From Mechercharimyces sp. CAU 1602 (GTDB lineage Bacteria > Bacillota > Bacilli > Thermoactinomycetales > JANTPT01): a stretch of 64,000 nt of DNA. Location of the stretch: NCBI RefSeq assembly GCF_024753565.1, contig NZ_JANTPT010000001.1, positions 1,109,969-1,173,968 of the forward strand. Reading direction: 5' to 3'. Below the pieces are notes generated by a model. It was not told where the DNA came from, searched no databases, and saw only the letters and a list, made by a program, of their open reading frames with translations. Within the stretch, counting starts at the first letter, position 1; each line of letters begins with the position of its first letter. Shown here in pieces: positions 25,490 to 34,683 of the stretch. A program made the translations under genes and the position numbers.

Positions 25490-26554
25490 CTACCTTCCCA
25501 GGATCGCTTTAAGACGATCTGTATCGAGCCGCTTAATGATCGCCATCAAAAATGCACGTGCTGCTTCTACGTCGCCTTTATCGTAAACGCACGTATGAGA
25601 ATGTATGTACCTACCACATATGCCAAGCGCCGCGGAAGGAACACCTTTTCCTTGTAAATGAGCAGCAGCGGCATCTGTTCTTCCCTTAGAAACAAAAAAC
25701 TGATACGGAATTCCCTCTGCTTCTGCTGTGTCAATCAAAAATTGGCGCATCCCGGGCGACATGATTAACCCACTATCCATCAGGCGAATGACGACCCCTT
25801 TGCCGATCTCACCGTATCCGTCTGTAACCCCAGGCGTATCTCCTGCTGGTCCAACATCAACTGCGAAGAAAACATCGGGACGCATCATGGTCGTTGCTGT
25901 CCTTGCCCCACGCAATCCCACCTCTTCCTGCACAGTTGCCCCTGCAATCACCGTATTCTCATATTTAGCGTTTTGCACCTCATCCAATACTTCTAAGCTC
26001 ATGGCACATCCGAAGCGATTATCACATGCTTTACTCATAAGACGATGTCCGCCTTCCATCCACTCAAACGAACCGCGAGGAATAATAGAGTCGCCTGGTC
26101 GAATCCCAAACGCATGCACATCTTCTTCATTGCGCGCGCCAATGTCGATAAACATCTCCTCTAATGGAAAAGGATCCTTCCGTTTATTTGCTGGCAAGAG
26201 ATGGGGAGGAATCGACCCGATCACACCTGGTACGCTCTCTCCTGTTGCTGTATATACATCAACACGTTGCGCTAGCAATACTTGTGACCACCATCCACCA
26301 AGTGGAGTAAAGTGGAGAAACCCTTCTTTTGAGATACGGGTCACCATAAAAGCCACTTCATCCATATGACCGGCCACCATCACGCGTGGGGACTCTTCTT
26401 TTCCGGGTACAGTTCCAAACAAGCCTCCCAATCCATCCTGTTTCATCGTAATGCTGTTTTTGATCATTTCTTTCTTCATAAAGGAACGAACTGCTCCCTC
26501 AACACCGGGGGCTCCCGGTAACTGCGTCAACTTTTCAAATCGCTTCCAATCCAT
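25490..26554 (-). CDS. M42 family metallopeptidase (glutamyl/deblocking aminopeptidase type)
   Basis: 354 aa. Metal and catalytic motifs are all present: AGHMDEVAF (His63, Asp65), KACDNRFGC (bridging Asp), VQEEVGLRGA (catalytic Glu plus ligand Glu), FAVDVGPAGDTPG (Asp) and YIHSHTCVYD (His). M42 enzymes are cytosolic dodecameric di-metal aminopeptidases. The gene is monocistronic, divergent from the DUF896 gene, with about 100 bp between them. Confidence 0.93.
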   Translation of the reverse strand: MDWKRFEKLTQLPGAPGVEGAVRSFMKKEMIKNSITMKQDGLGGLFGTVPGKEESPRVMVAGHMDEVAFMVTRISKEGFLHFTPLGGWWSQVLLAQRVDVYTATGESVPGVIGSIPPHLLPANKRKDPFPLEEMFIDIGARNEEDVHAFGIRPGDSIIPRGSFEWMEGGHRLMSKACDNRFGCAMSLEVLDEVQNAKYENTVIAGATVQEEVGLRGARTATTMMRPDVFFAVDVGPAGDTPGVTDGYGEIGKGVVIRLMDSGLIMSPGMRQFLIDTAEAEGIPYQFFVSKGRTDAAAAHLQGKGVPSAALGICGRYIHSHTCVYDKGDVEAARAFLMAIIKRLDTDRLKAILGR

Positions 26555-26652
26555 CGTCTGCTCACACCTTTTATCCTAAATATAGTGCTCCTCCCAATCT
26601 ATTTGCATGATGAGCCTCAATCCGCTACAGTATGGGAAAGGAGTGACCAACT

Positions 26653-26829
26653 ATGATTACCAAAGAGATGATCGAGCGAATTAACACTTTAGCCCACAAA
26701 CAAAAAAGCGAGGGACTCACCTCTAACGAAAAAGAAGAACAAGCGCACCTGCGTGCACAATACCTTAAAACCATTCGTGGTCGCGTTAAAGAGCAGTTGT
26801 CTCAAGTGCGAAAAGTGGATAAACAGTAA
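26653..26829 (+). CDS. DUF896 family small protein (YnzC/YneC-like)
   Basis: 58 aa, found by direct reading. It starts MITKEMIERINTLAHKQKSE, then GLTSNEKEEQAHLRAQYLKT and IRGRVKEQLS: the DUF896 three-helix pattern. RBS AAAGGAG precedes the ATG. DUF896 proteins are small, soluble and helical; some are in the SOS regulon in Bacillus subtilis (YneB-YnzC locus). Here it stands alone, divergent from the M42 peptidase gene. Confidence 0.9.
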   Translation: MITKEMIERINTLAHKQKSEGLTSNEKEEQAHLRAQYLKTIRGRVKEQLSQVRKVDKQ

Positions 26830-26884
26830 AACTGCCCACTTTTCACATATCCTTCAACTGCACTTTCTACTTCATCATACCATG

Positions 26885-26915
26885 TGAAAGACTCTGGAAA
26901 CCAGGGTCTTTTCTT
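26885..26915 (+). terminator. Terminator downstream of the DUF896 gene
   Basis: Stem AAGACTCTGG-AAA-CCAGGGTCTT (one G-T pair) followed by TTCTTTTGTTTT. Confidence 0.7.
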
Positions 26916-26927
26916 TTGTTTTCCCTT

Positions 26928-26975
26928 AGTTTGTACAACAAACTAGTTGATCAAATTGAATTGGCATTATATACT
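26928..26975 (+). promoter_or_regulatory. Palindromic operator and promoter of the small wHTH regulator
   Basis: Perfect dyad AGTTTGT-ACA-ACAAACT (26928-26944), directly followed by -35 TTGATC (26947-26952), 17 bp, and -10 TATACT (26970-26975). The same 17-bp dyad, with one change in the centre, occurs upstream of the LysE gene at 38806. Confidence 0.72.
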
Positions 26976-26992
26976 GGTTGCAAAGGGGAGAG

Positions 26993-27319
26993 ATGAATAT
27001 GATGCCATTTAAGGAAATTACTCGACTGGATAAGCTTGTACATGAACCGGCAAGATTAGCTATTTTATCCGCATTAGCCGCTTGTAAAATAGCTGAATTT
27101 TTGTTTCTGCAAGAATTGACAGGAATGACAAAAGGAAATTTATCTTCTCACTTAGCAAAGCTAGAAAAAGGAGAACTAGTGAAAATAGAGAAACAATTTA
27201 TCCGCAACAAAATCCCTCATACTACTATTCAGATCACCCCCCGCGGGCAACGAGCGATTCAAAAACATTGGGAACAACTTGCTGCGATACAAGATAAGAT
27301 CGAGCCATGGAAAGATTAG
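26993..27319 (+). CDS. Small winged-helix transcriptional regulator (HTH_34 / MarR-like)
   Basis: 108 aa from ATG 26993 (GGGGAG RBS very close; ATG at 26999 is a good alternative). HEPARLAILSALAACKIAEF is the first helix pair, GMTKGNLSSHLAKLEKGELV the recognition helix, and a wing IPHTTIQITPRG follows. This matches the one-domain winged-helix proteins used as MarR-like repressors. It probably represses itself and, given the shared dyad, the LysE exporter gene 12 kb away. Its end almost touches the convergent glycosyltransferase gene. Confidence 0.82.
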   Translation: MNMMPFKEITRLDKLVHEPARLAILSALAACKIAEFLFLQELTGMTKGNLSSHLAKLEKGELVKIEKQFIRNKIPHTTIQITPRGQRAIQKHWEQLAAIQDKIEPWKD

Positions 27320-27323
27320 CTCT

Positions 27324-28517
27324 CTATCGAAACCGGGTAAGCAACGTTCGCACTGCGTGTTGAAACGAGGCAGGTGAAAACGAGTTTTGAGCCAATTCAC
27401 GATTTTGTGTTCCTACTCGCTGACGCCTCTGTGCATCATTAACTAAAAGAGCTACTTTTTCAGTCAAAGTCTCAATATCTCCTTTATCGACAAGATAGTA
27501 CTGATTTTTCGTGCGACGCATCACTTCAGCCAGCCCCCCTGCTTCATAGGCCACAACCGGTTTAGCAAACAGCATGCCTTCTAAAGCAGTCAGACCAAAC
27601 CCCTCCTCTACCTGACTAGGAACGACCAATAGGTCAATCGCTGTATAAAAGCGCTCCACCTGATGCATGAAGGGTATTATACGAAAATTATTACAAGCAG
27701 GTGAATGCTTGATCAAACTGATACATTGCTCGGCATAAACCTCATCCGTCGTATCTGCTCGCACCGCAAGCTGTGCCTTTACCTTCTTTTCATCCAATGA
27801 CAAGCCTAAATTTACAAAATCTAATGTTCCTTTCTTTTCTGACATCTGGGGTGCAATATAGCCAACCACACATTCTTCTTCCCCCACTCCCCACTGTGCA
27901 CGCTCTTGTTTACGAATCGAAGACCACCGCCGTGGAGCGGTGATGGACTGATCCCAGGTAGGATACAATAGTTCCAACTTACTTTTATTCTGATTATTGT
28001 AATGCAAGGCTTGTATAGCAGCCTGCGATGATGCCAATATCACATCAGCAAAGCGGTGTATCGTACGAACAGCAAACGCTCGTCGCTCCTCTGCGATCAC
28101 TTCTTGAATCCACCATATTACTGGGATTCCTAGTCTCTTTGCTGCTTGTGCTGGCAGTACATTTACTGCCGTATTTACGACGATGGCAGTTGGTTTCTCT
28201 GTCCGCAAAAATTGTACCATTCTCTTCATCTCTTGTGGGTCAATTACTGGACTTCTCCCAAGAAACAAGTCATCTCCTAATGACTTCTTACCTTTAATCA
28301 TTGTCCAAGAAAGTGAATATGCTAACCTCCGTACCTCAATTCCTTGCGCACGCGCCATACGTGCCAACTTCCCCTCCTGAGGTACAACCAATATGGACTG
28401 ATCTTGTGGGAAAAGCCGTTTCACTTTCTCTCCCATCAATAAAATGAGCCGTTCAGCACCCGTCATTCGTTCTTGCTGACAAAAATGTGAAAAGAACAAC
28501 CATTTTTTCTCTTTCAT
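27324..28517 (-). CDS. Glycosyltransferase family 4 protein
   Basis: 397 aa, GT-B fold. N-terminal FFSHFCQQERMTGAERLILLM; the C-terminal donor site is DLLVVPSQVEEGFGLTALEG, then MLFAKPVVAYEAGGLAEV, the EX7E motif of retaining GT4 enzymes. It has no TM helix and is cytosolic or membrane-associated. It lies 20 bp downstream of a CgeB-like gene on the same strand, so the two are one unit, probably building a surface or spore glycan. Donor and acceptor are unknown. Confidence 0.87.
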   Translation of the reverse strand: MKEKKWLFFSHFCQQERMTGAERLILLMGEKVKRLFPQDQSILVVPQEGKLARMARAQGIEVRRLAYSLSWTMIKGKKSLGDDLFLGRSPVIDPQEMKRMVQFLRTEKPTAIVVNTAVNVLPAQAAKRLGIPVIWWIQEVIAEERRAFAVRTIHRFADVILASSQAAIQALHYNNQNKSKLELLYPTWDQSITAPRRWSSIRKQERAQWGVGEEECVVGYIAPQMSEKKGTLDFVNLGLSLDEKKVKAQLAVRADTTDEVYAEQCISLIKHSPACNNFRIIPFMHQVERFYTAIDLLVVPSQVEEGFGLTALEGMLFAKPVVAYEAGGLAEVMRRTKNQYYLVDKGDIETLTEKVALLVNDAQRRQRVGTQNRELAQNSFSPASFQHAVRTLLTRFR

Positions 28518-28537
28518 GCTTCTTTCCCCACCTTACC

Positions 28538-29551
28538 TTACCTCTTCTTCCCTTCTGCATACTGTTCCATAAAAGCTAGCAGCGTACGCAAACGGTGTTT
28601 ATAGCGGTGATCTCTTTGTGTACGCATATATCCTGCAGATGAGATCAACACCCGTTCCTTCTGACGGGGGAGGTAATATTCGATTTTTTCTCGCAAGTCA
28701 TGAACTCCTCGATAAGAAATAATCTCTTCTCCGATGCGATAATAATTTTGTAGCCCGCGCCTCCACGTAGCCAATTGAAAAGAACGACATGCCGCAATTT
28801 CAAATGTACGGCTATTAGGGGTGACAGCCGGCAAATTCTCTAGATTCTCTTTGCGGTCATTGCGAGTCCGATGGATATTAAGAACAATCTTGGCACCGTT
28901 ATAATATTTCATTACCTCAGTTGGAGGAATGGGGCGATTATAGATGTGAGTGCGTAGAGCATTATAATGCTTCAACTTCTCCCACCATTGTCCGATTAAG
29001 ATAAATTTCTTCTCCCGCAAAAAAGGAGCCAACTGATCAAAAACGTGGAGACGAGCAGGAAATCCACTGCCGATAAAACAGAGATCAGAATGATATTGTG
29101 AGGGAACTTGCGCTGGAACATACTTCTCTTCATTATAAGCAAGCGGTACATGAACACACGGCTTTCCCCGCTTCTGATAAAAAGGGAGACTAGCTGCATC
29201 TTGCGTCACCACAAAATCATAAGGGATAGTCAAGGTTGCATGCGTTTGAAGACGGTACGGATCATCTACCACCCATATCCCGATAGGCACACCCACCTTC
29301 CGCTTTATTTCCCGAACCTTATCTGACGATATCCTCATCCCACGAAATGCTAAAATGACATCAGGAGAAAAAGCGCGTATCCGCCTTAATAACTGCCGAT
29401 TCGACTCCCTCCCAATAAGAAATGTACTGAAGCGAAAATTGCGTAAGGAACAGGAGAGTTGCCGCAAACCTAATATAATCGCCTGATCTTCGTCTGCTAA
29501 CTCTTTGTTAAAGGTAAACCCGCAACCGGATGAGAGATAAAAAAGACGCAT
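28538..29551 (-). CDS. CgeB-like glycosyltransferase (first of two)
   Basis: 337 aa from the ATG at 29551 (RBS GGGAGTAGG); the longer upstream in-frame ORF lacks a better RBS. The C-terminal half has the spore maturation protein CgeB/Glyco_trans_1_2 pattern: MKYYNGAKIVLNIHRTRND, then PNSRTFEIAACRSFQLATW and a final helix with the DHRYKHRLRTLLAF signature. CgeB acts in glycosylation of the outermost spore layer in Bacillus subtilis. A homologue lies at 34673. Confidence 0.83.
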   Translation of the reverse strand: MRLFYLSSGCGFTFNKELADEDQAIILGLRQLSCSLRNFRFSTFLIGRESNRQLLRRIRAFSPDVILAFRGMRISSDKVREIKRKVGVPIGIWVVDDPYRLQTHATLTIPYDFVVTQDAASLPFYQKRGKPCVHVPLAYNEEKYVPAQVPSQYHSDLCFIGSGFPARLHVFDQLAPFLREKKFILIGQWWEKLKHYNALRTHIYNRPIPPTEVMKYYNGAKIVLNIHRTRNDRKENLENLPAVTPNSRTFEIAACRSFQLATWRRGLQNYYRIGEEIISYRGVHDLREKIEYYLPRQKERVLISSAGYMRTQRDHRYKHRLRTLLAFMEQYAEGKKR

Positions 29552-29672
29552 TTTACCTACTCCCAACTTTCCATCGTTCCGTTCACGAAGTACTTTATAT
29601 CCCATCATATTTCCCAGCTGTGGCAGGAGCGACAAAATTCCGCTCATACCCTATCTTCCTAGTAGGAGGAAT

Positions 29673-29701
29673 CACAGGCGCAAAGCAAATAACATATAGT
29701 G
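29673..29701 (+). promoter_or_regulatory. Sigma-K-like promoter of the Thr-type phosphatase/sulfatase-fold gene
   Basis: CACA (29673-29676), 16 bases, CATATAGTG (29693-29701). It matches mACm-N16-CATAnnnTA except G for the last A. It lies 40 bp before the GTG start. The rest of the gap 29552-29741 holds nothing else I recognise. Confidence 0.5.
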
Positions 29702-29741
29702 TAGATAACCGGTAACATAAACAGAAGCGAGGTGTGAGCGT

Positions 29742-31082
29742 GTGAAAATTGTTTGGATTGCTGTTGATACCTTGCGAGCCGATCGGGTGGGTTGCTACCA
29801 ACCAAAAAAAGAATCCTTAACCCCTCATATGGATTCACTAGCGGAAGAAAGCATCTTATTTGAAAAAATGATTGCAGAAAACAATGTAACCCAAAGTGCT
29901 TTTGTAACCATGATGAGTGGAAGACATCCCTATCAACATGGGATTGTTAATATGAAACCACGTAGCATCCCTCGAAAAATACACCCTTTAAGCTTGCTTT
30001 TACGAAAACACGGCTATCAAACTGGCGCTATTGATTGTAACTACCGTATTACCGGTCCCGAAAATCCATGGTTTACCCGCGGGTATCAAACGTATATCGA
30101 CCCTGCTCGGGATCGCACCACGCACTTAACAACCTCAGCAGATGAAATTAACGAACATGCACTTCCTTGGTTGGAAGAGCATTATGATAAAGAAAATTTT
30201 TTTCTTTTCTTACATTATTGGGATCCACACTACCCTTACCGTCCTCAATCAGATGTCCCCATTACCATTGAGCCCATTCGAGATGACCATCTTCAGTTAA
30301 AAAATGTGATGCGGGAGCCTCTCTACAGTTATGTAAAAGAGTGGAACCCCGAAACAAATAATCCCGACTACATTTGTGCGCAGTACGATCAAACTGTTTC
30401 CCAAGTAGATCGAGCCATCGGCGAAGTGATTGCCACGTTGAAACGGTTACAGATCTTTGAAGATACCCTTCTCCTACTCGTTGCCGATCATGGAGAGGGG
30501 ATGGGAGACCACCAAATTTATTTTAATCATCACTCTTTATACGATAGCATGATCCACGTTCCTTTTATGCTCTGCTACCCACGCCAATTCCCCCAACACA
30601 AACGGATACCCGCTCTAGTAGAACAAGCCGATATTACTCCCACCATTCTTACCTTAGCCAACATTCAGCCGCCACGACACTTCACACCTATGGACGGCAA
30701 ACCTCTTATCCCCTTAATCCATGAACGAAAAAAAGAAATTCACCCCTTCGTCATCTCCTGTGAAGCTAATTGGCACTTGAAGCGCTCTATTCGCACACAT
30801 AAGTGGAAGCTTATTCAAGCCTTCGATAAGGATGCTTATGGTAATCCACGCTTTGAATTGTATGATCTAGTAAATGATCCATTAGAGAATTCAAATCTAG
30901 CAGCAAAACATCCTCAAATCGTGAAAACTTTGCACCGACAAATGACTCGCTGGGTGCGCTATATGCTGAAAAAATATAAAAGGGAAGATCCACTACGTAT
31001 AGGGGTACGTGAACATCTTCATCCTTTAACCGCGAATGAGGAGGAAAAAGTAAAAAAACGCTTAACCGAGCTCGGCTACTAA
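29742..31082 (+). CDS. Alkaline-phosphatase-superfamily enzyme annotated as sulfatase, with Thr nucleophile
   Basis: 446 aa from a GTG start. N-terminal IAVDTLRADRVGCYQ (metal Asp9); DHGEGMGDH carries further metal ligands; the C-terminal sulfatase-like domain follows (FELYDLVNDPLEN). Aligned to the C-x-P-S-R sulfatase motif, this protein has Thr50 in NVTQSAFVTMMSGRHP, with no Cys, Pro or Arg. It therefore cannot carry formylglycine, and a phosphoesterase or phospho-transferase activity is more likely. It has no signal peptide. It is divergent from the CgeB/GT4 unit and convergent with the next phosphatase-fold gene, within the surface-glycan region. Confidence 0.8.
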   Translation: MKIVWIAVDTLRADRVGCYQPKKESLTPHMDSLAEESILFEKMIAENNVTQSAFVTMMSGRHPYQHGIVNMKPRSIPRKIHPLSLLLRKHGYQTGAIDCNYRITGPENPWFTRGYQTYIDPARDRTTHLTTSADEINEHALPWLEEHYDKENFFLFLHYWDPHYPYRPQSDVPITIEPIRDDHLQLKNVMREPLYSYVKEWNPETNNPDYICAQYDQTVSQVDRAIGEVIATLKRLQIFEDTLLLLVADHGEGMGDHQIYFNHHSLYDSMIHVPFMLCYPRQFPQHKRIPALVEQADITPTILTLANIQPPRHFTPMDGKPLIPLIHERKKEIHPFVISCEANWHLKRSIRTHKWKLIQAFDKDAYGNPRFELYDLVNDPLENSNLAAKHPQIVKTLHRQMTRWVRYMLKKYKREDPLRIGVREHLHPLTANEEEKVKKRLTELGY

Positions 31083-31092
31083 CCCGATAGAT

Positions 31093-31145
31093 AAAAAGGA
31101 GGAGAGATATGGGGAATGCATGCCCCCATATCTCTCCTCCTTTTT
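31093..31145. terminator. 22-bp perfect bidirectional terminator
   Basis: Arms 31093-31114 and 31124-31145 are perfectly complementary over 22 bp (AAAAAGGAGGAG... pairing with ...CTCCTCCTTTTT), loop AATGCATGC. It separates the two convergent phosphatase-superfamily genes. Confidence 0.9.
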
Positions 31146-31153
31146 CGTTTTAA

Positions 31154-32566
31154 TCATGATTCTTGTGTACGAATCACCTTTCCCACCATTCCCGCTAATG
31201 GTGAGATGCCGAATTCATTTAGCACAGTAGGTGCAATATCAGCAATTTGCAATCCATGCAACAATAGCCCTCCATCCACGCGTTGCGAGTTGTTTTTCCA
31301 CGATGAAATAAAAATTCCTTCGTAATCATGATTGGCACCATCTGGACCAACATCATTTTCATGCGTAAATATCTGGTTCCCACCTACCAAGCCAATCGAA
31401 CGCCAATACAGATCCCCAAAGTAGGCAATCAGATCGGGGGGAATGTTATTGGTCGTCTCATATTTTTTATCCGGCTTAAACACCGTCACCGGAAAACGAG
31501 CGCCGTGATCATCTTTAAGTGATCTTAGCTTTTTAATCAATTGATTTCGCGTACGTTCATAACGGCTGGCATCTACCAATCCATGCGGCTCTCTCCCCTT
31601 TACATTGAGATGAATACGGCCATAATATCCTCCGTATCCCCACGCTTTCGTACGTCTCCAATCCACTTCAGATAAGTCGAGCGGACCTAGTTGTGTTGGC
31701 TCCTTTTTAAGGGTAAGGTACCCTTCTTTCCGCAACCATTCATTGATACAAAAACCTCCATCCATGCGTTTTGCCCCGTGATCGGAAACTACCATAATCA
31801 TAGGGTTTCCTGGCACAGAGGCAATCAGCTCCCCAATCTGTTGATCCACATATTGATAGTACTGCAAAATAGCATCACGATATTGAGATGGCTCATGCAA
31901 CACATGTTTCGAATCCATCAAATGCCAAAAAGCATGATGAATCCGATCTATCCCCATCTCTACCATCATAAAAAAATCCCATTCTTTCGCTTGCAATAAG
32001 TAGCGTGCGGTTTGAAAGCGTAGTCGAGTCATCTCGTATATAGAGGTAAGCAGTTCATCATACTTAGCTGTCCGAAAATTATCTACATCAAATAAGTACG
32101 TACCTATTTTTCTTTCTATCTCATGTTTTAATGCTGAGGGATACGTATAAGGAGAGGAGGCGTCTGGAGTAAGGCAACATGAGATCATATTTCCTTCTAT
32201 CGGCTTAACTGGATATGTGGGCGGAACCCCCATTACCAGTGACTGGAATCCATGTTCACCTAGAACATCCCAGATCGTAGGTTCTGTAATCACAGAGCTA
32301 TCTACAATTCCAACAGAGTTATACCCATAGTCAAAGCGATTACGAAATCCGTAACATCCTAACTGACCGGGATCTTTTCCCGTCACCATCGATGCCCAAG
32401 CAGGAACTGTGATAGGAGGATCTGTACTGCGCAGACGAGCAGAGGCACCTGATTGTATCAAACGCTTAAGATGAGGCAATTTATCGAGAAAACGGGTAAA
32501 AACAAGCTCAGGATCGGCACAATCCAGGCCAATCACCATCACCTTCTTCTCTCTTACCCTCATCAT
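31154..32566 (-). CDS. Type I phosphodiesterase/nucleotide pyrophosphatase-like protein (alkaline phosphatase superfamily)
   Basis: 470 aa. VMVIGLDCADPELV has the first metal Asp; the nucleophile segment is DPPITVPAWASMVTGKDPG with Thr53; MIMVVSDHGAKRMDGGF has the metal-binding DHG; NHDYEGIFI has the distal His. These are the features of AlkP-superfamily phosphodiesterases with Thr nucleophile. The absence of a signal peptide suggests a cytosolic substrate. It is the second gene of a pair with cysC (4-bp overlap), so its substrate may be a nucleotide such as PAP/PAPS, or a glycan intermediate (inference). Confidence 0.83.
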   Translation of the reverse strand: MMRVREKKVMVIGLDCADPELVFTRFLDKLPHLKRLIQSGASARLRSTDPPITVPAWASMVTGKDPGQLGCYGFRNRFDYGYNSVGIVDSSVITEPTIWDVLGEHGFQSLVMGVPPTYPVKPIEGNMISCCLTPDASSPYTYPSALKHEIERKIGTYLFDVDNFRTAKYDELLTSIYEMTRLRFQTARYLLQAKEWDFFMMVEMGIDRIHHAFWHLMDSKHVLHEPSQYRDAILQYYQYVDQQIGELIASVPGNPMIMVVSDHGAKRMDGGFCINEWLRKEGYLTLKKEPTQLGPLDLSEVDWRRTKAWGYGGYYGRIHLNVKGREPHGLVDASRYERTRNQLIKKLRSLKDDHGARFPVTVFKPDKKYETTNNIPPDLIAYFGDLYWRSIGLVGGNQIFTHENDVGPDGANHDYEGIFISSWKNNSQRVDGGLLLHGLQIADIAPTVLNEFGISPLAGMVGKVIRTQES

Positions 32567-33111
32567 TCTTTCTCCCCTTCTGTCGGAATAACCCCTCGTT
32601 TCTCCAGGAACAAAATGAGATTGCGAGCACTACCCTCTGGACTCTCATTTTCTGTATCCAATATTAATTCCGGATAAAGCGGTTCTTCGTATGGGTCACT
32701 TATTCCAGTAAAATCTTTAATCTCCCCATTGATCGCCCGTTTATATAAACCTTTCACGTCCCTTTTCACACAGCGATCCAAGGAGCACTTTACATATACT
32801 TCAGCAAAAGAATCAATCACTTGACGACAGTGTTCTCTCATATTACGGTACGGAGAAATGAAAGAGGCAAGTACAATGACATCATGCTTTGTTAGTAGCT
32901 GCGAGACATAAGCTACGCGCTCGATATTGGCTGCGCGATCCACCTTAGAAAAACCAAGATCTTTTGTTAACCCCGCCCGGACAATATCGCCGTCCAAACG
33001 CTGGACTCGCATACCTCTTTGCTTCAATATTGCTTCCGCGTGACAAGCAATTGTTGTTTTCCCAGCTCCTGATAACCCTGTTAACCACAATGTTATTCCT
33101 TTTTGCCTCAT
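32563..33111 (-). CDS. cysC: Adenylylsulfate (APS) kinase
   Basis: 182 aa, full CysC length. P-loop GLSGAGKTT lies at about 12-20; the APS site DGDIVRAGLTKDLGF at about 39-53; then SFISPYRNMREHCRQ and the lid region. It phosphorylates APS to PAPS. No ATP sulfurylase, PAPS reductase or sulfotransferase is in view, so it is not part of an assimilation operon here. Its pairing with a Thr-type phosphodiesterase inside a glycan locus suggests PAPS for sulfation, or a specialised kinase role. A perfect sigma-K -10 (CATATCTTA, minus strand, 33142-33134) precedes it, but without an AC at the right distance. Confidence 0.87.
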   Translation of the reverse strand: MRQKGITLWLTGLSGAGKTTIACHAEAILKQRGMRVQRLDGDIVRAGLTKDLGFSKVDRAANIERVAYVSQLLTKHDVIVLASFISPYRNMREHCRQVIDSFAEVYVKCSLDRCVKRDVKGLYKRAINGEIKDFTGISDPYEEPLYPELILDTENESPEGSARNLILFLEKRGVIPTEGEKE

Positions 33112-33207
33112 GACGACACCTCCGTTATAGCAGTAAGATATGCCTTTGTACGTGACAGGGAAACGCCCTTTTGCCTATGAGCACACAAAGAAGGGACAAC
33201 GCCTAGA

Positions 33208-33234
33208 ACTTTCAAATTCAATTTACATATAATG
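33208..33234 (+). promoter_or_regulatory. Sigma-K-like promoter of the MurF-like gene
   Basis: AC (33208-33209), 16 bases, CATATAATG (33226-33234). One mismatch in the -10 and a spacer one base short of the best case. It lies 37 bp before the TTG start. Confidence 0.42.
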
Positions 33235-33270
33235 ATATAGCTAAATGTCAAGGTATAGGAGTGAGAAATA

Positions 33271-34683
33271 TTGTTTCCCATGACTCTTGGACAGTTGACA
33301 AACATCCTTAATGGGCAGCTCATACGTGGCAAGCATACGACCAAAGTCTCTCATGCCCTCTATCTTAGTACCCAACATTTGAATGCCGGATCTGTCTTCT
33401 TTTACTCACCTTCTAAAGTCGTTCCCTCTACCGATAATGCACGCAATTTCGCAAGCCTGAAGCGCAAACAGAGTGCTGGTATCATCGTACCCGCTAGTTG
33501 GGCAAAGCGAGTACCCAGTCATCATTCTGTTATCGTAGTACCAGATGTAAAAGTAGCCATTTATCGCCTCGCTAAATGGCATCGCAAACAATCAAAAGCT
33601 ATTTTTATCGGTGTCACTGGCAGTGCGGGGAAGACAACCACCAAAGAACTATTAACCGCTATTTTATGTCAGAAATATTGCACATTAAAATCAGTTGATA
33701 ACCTTAATGTATTCCAGTATATTCCTTATTCATTATTTCATTTACAACGAAAACACGAAGCCGTCGTACTTGAAATGGGAATGGCTAGTTTAGGAAATAT
33801 CAAAAGCCAATGCTTAACTGCTACCCCCCACATAGGCATCGTAACCAATGTCGGAGAGGCTCACGTAGGAAGCTTAGGCAGCTCACTTCAAAATGTGGTA
33901 CGTGCCAAGCAAGAATTAGTAGATGGCGTATTACCACATGGACTTCTTGTGATCAACGCGGACGATCAAGGGAGTAAAAAACTTTCCTTCAAGCGGCATC
34001 GAGGCAAATTGATCACAATAGGGATAAAAAACAAAGCGAATCTACGTGCTACCCATGTACATTATCACCCCCAAGGCATGCGCTTTAAGGTAGACGGCCA
34101 TTCCTATTCGATCCCCATGTACGGTGAGCACAATGTTTACAATGCCTTAGCAGCCATCGCTGTAGCCAAGCATTTAAAGATGGGGCCAGTCGCTATCCAA
34201 AAAGGAATCCACCGCTTTTATCGCCCTCCCTATATGCGTATGCAACAAATTACAGGTATCCGCGGTTCATTGTTGATTAATGATGCGTATAATGCAAACC
34301 CCTCCTCAGTGATCGCAGGATTAAATACCGTATCCAAAATAGCACAAAATCGTTATACCATTGCTGTCTTAGGTGAAATGTCAGAGTTAGGATCACTCTC
34401 CATAAAAGGTCATCGCCAAGTCGGACGTGCCGTAGCTGAATACAAACCAAATCAATTACTCACCATCGGTACACATGCCAAACAGATCGCCAACAGTGCC
34501 ATTCTTAATGGTTTCCCAGAAAGTGCTGTCCATTCTTTTGATATGAAATGGCATGCATTACGGTATCTCGAAAAAGAGATTCCGCAAGGGGCCATTGTAT
34601 ACTTCAAAGCTTCGCGCAATCTATTTATGGAAGACATCGTCAACCGCTTGCGCGCCTCTCGAGAAATAAAAGCTAACCGCTAA
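33271..34683 (+). CDS. MurF-like Mur ligase family protein
   Basis: 470 aa from TTG 33271 (RBS GGAGTGAG); ATG 33280 is the alternative. The three Mur-ligase domains are present: an N-terminal substrate domain (TLGQLTNILNGQLIRGK); the ATPase domain with P-loop GVTGSAGKTTTKELL at about 110-124 and GIVTNVGEAHVGSLGS; and a C-terminal domain with LINDAYNANPSSVIAGL and VLGEMSELG. MurF adds D-Ala-D-Ala to UDP-MurNAc-tripeptide. This copy lies among glycan genes, not in dcw, and a truncated paralogue is at 40494. A specialised amino-acid ligase for a spore or surface polymer is possible (inference). It overlaps the convergent CgeB-like gene by 11 bp. Confidence 0.82.
   Translation: MFPMTLGQLTNILNGQLIRGKHTTKVSHALYLSTQHLNAGSVFFYSPSKVVPSTDNARNFASLKRKQSAGIIVPASWAKRVPSHHSVIVVPDVKVAIYRLAKWHRKQSKAIFIGVTGSAGKTTTKELLTAILCQKYCTLKSVDNLNVFQYIPYSLFHLQRKHEAVVLEMGMASLGNIKSQCLTATPHIGIVTNVGEAHVGSLGSSLQNVVRAKQELVDGVLPHGLLVINADDQGSKKLSFKRHRGKLITIGIKNKANLRATHVHYHPQGMRFKVDGHSYSIPMYGEHNVYNALAAIAVAKHLKMGPVAIQKGIHRFYRPPYMRMQQITGIRGSLLINDAYNANPSSVIAGLNTVSKIAQNRYTIAVLGEMSELGSLSIKGHRQVGRAVAEYKPNQLLTIGTHAKQIANSAILNGFPESAVHSFDMKWHALRYLEKEIPQGAIVYFKASRNLFMEDIVNRLRASREIKANR

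Noticed and set aside
25728..26369. 213-aa frame antisense to the M42 peptidase
   Set aside because: Shadow of a strongly supported gene; no family features.
33134..33142. Full sigma-K promoter for cysC
   Set aside because: The -10 CATATCTTA is a perfect match but no AC lies at 16-17 bases upstream, so only the -10 is noted.
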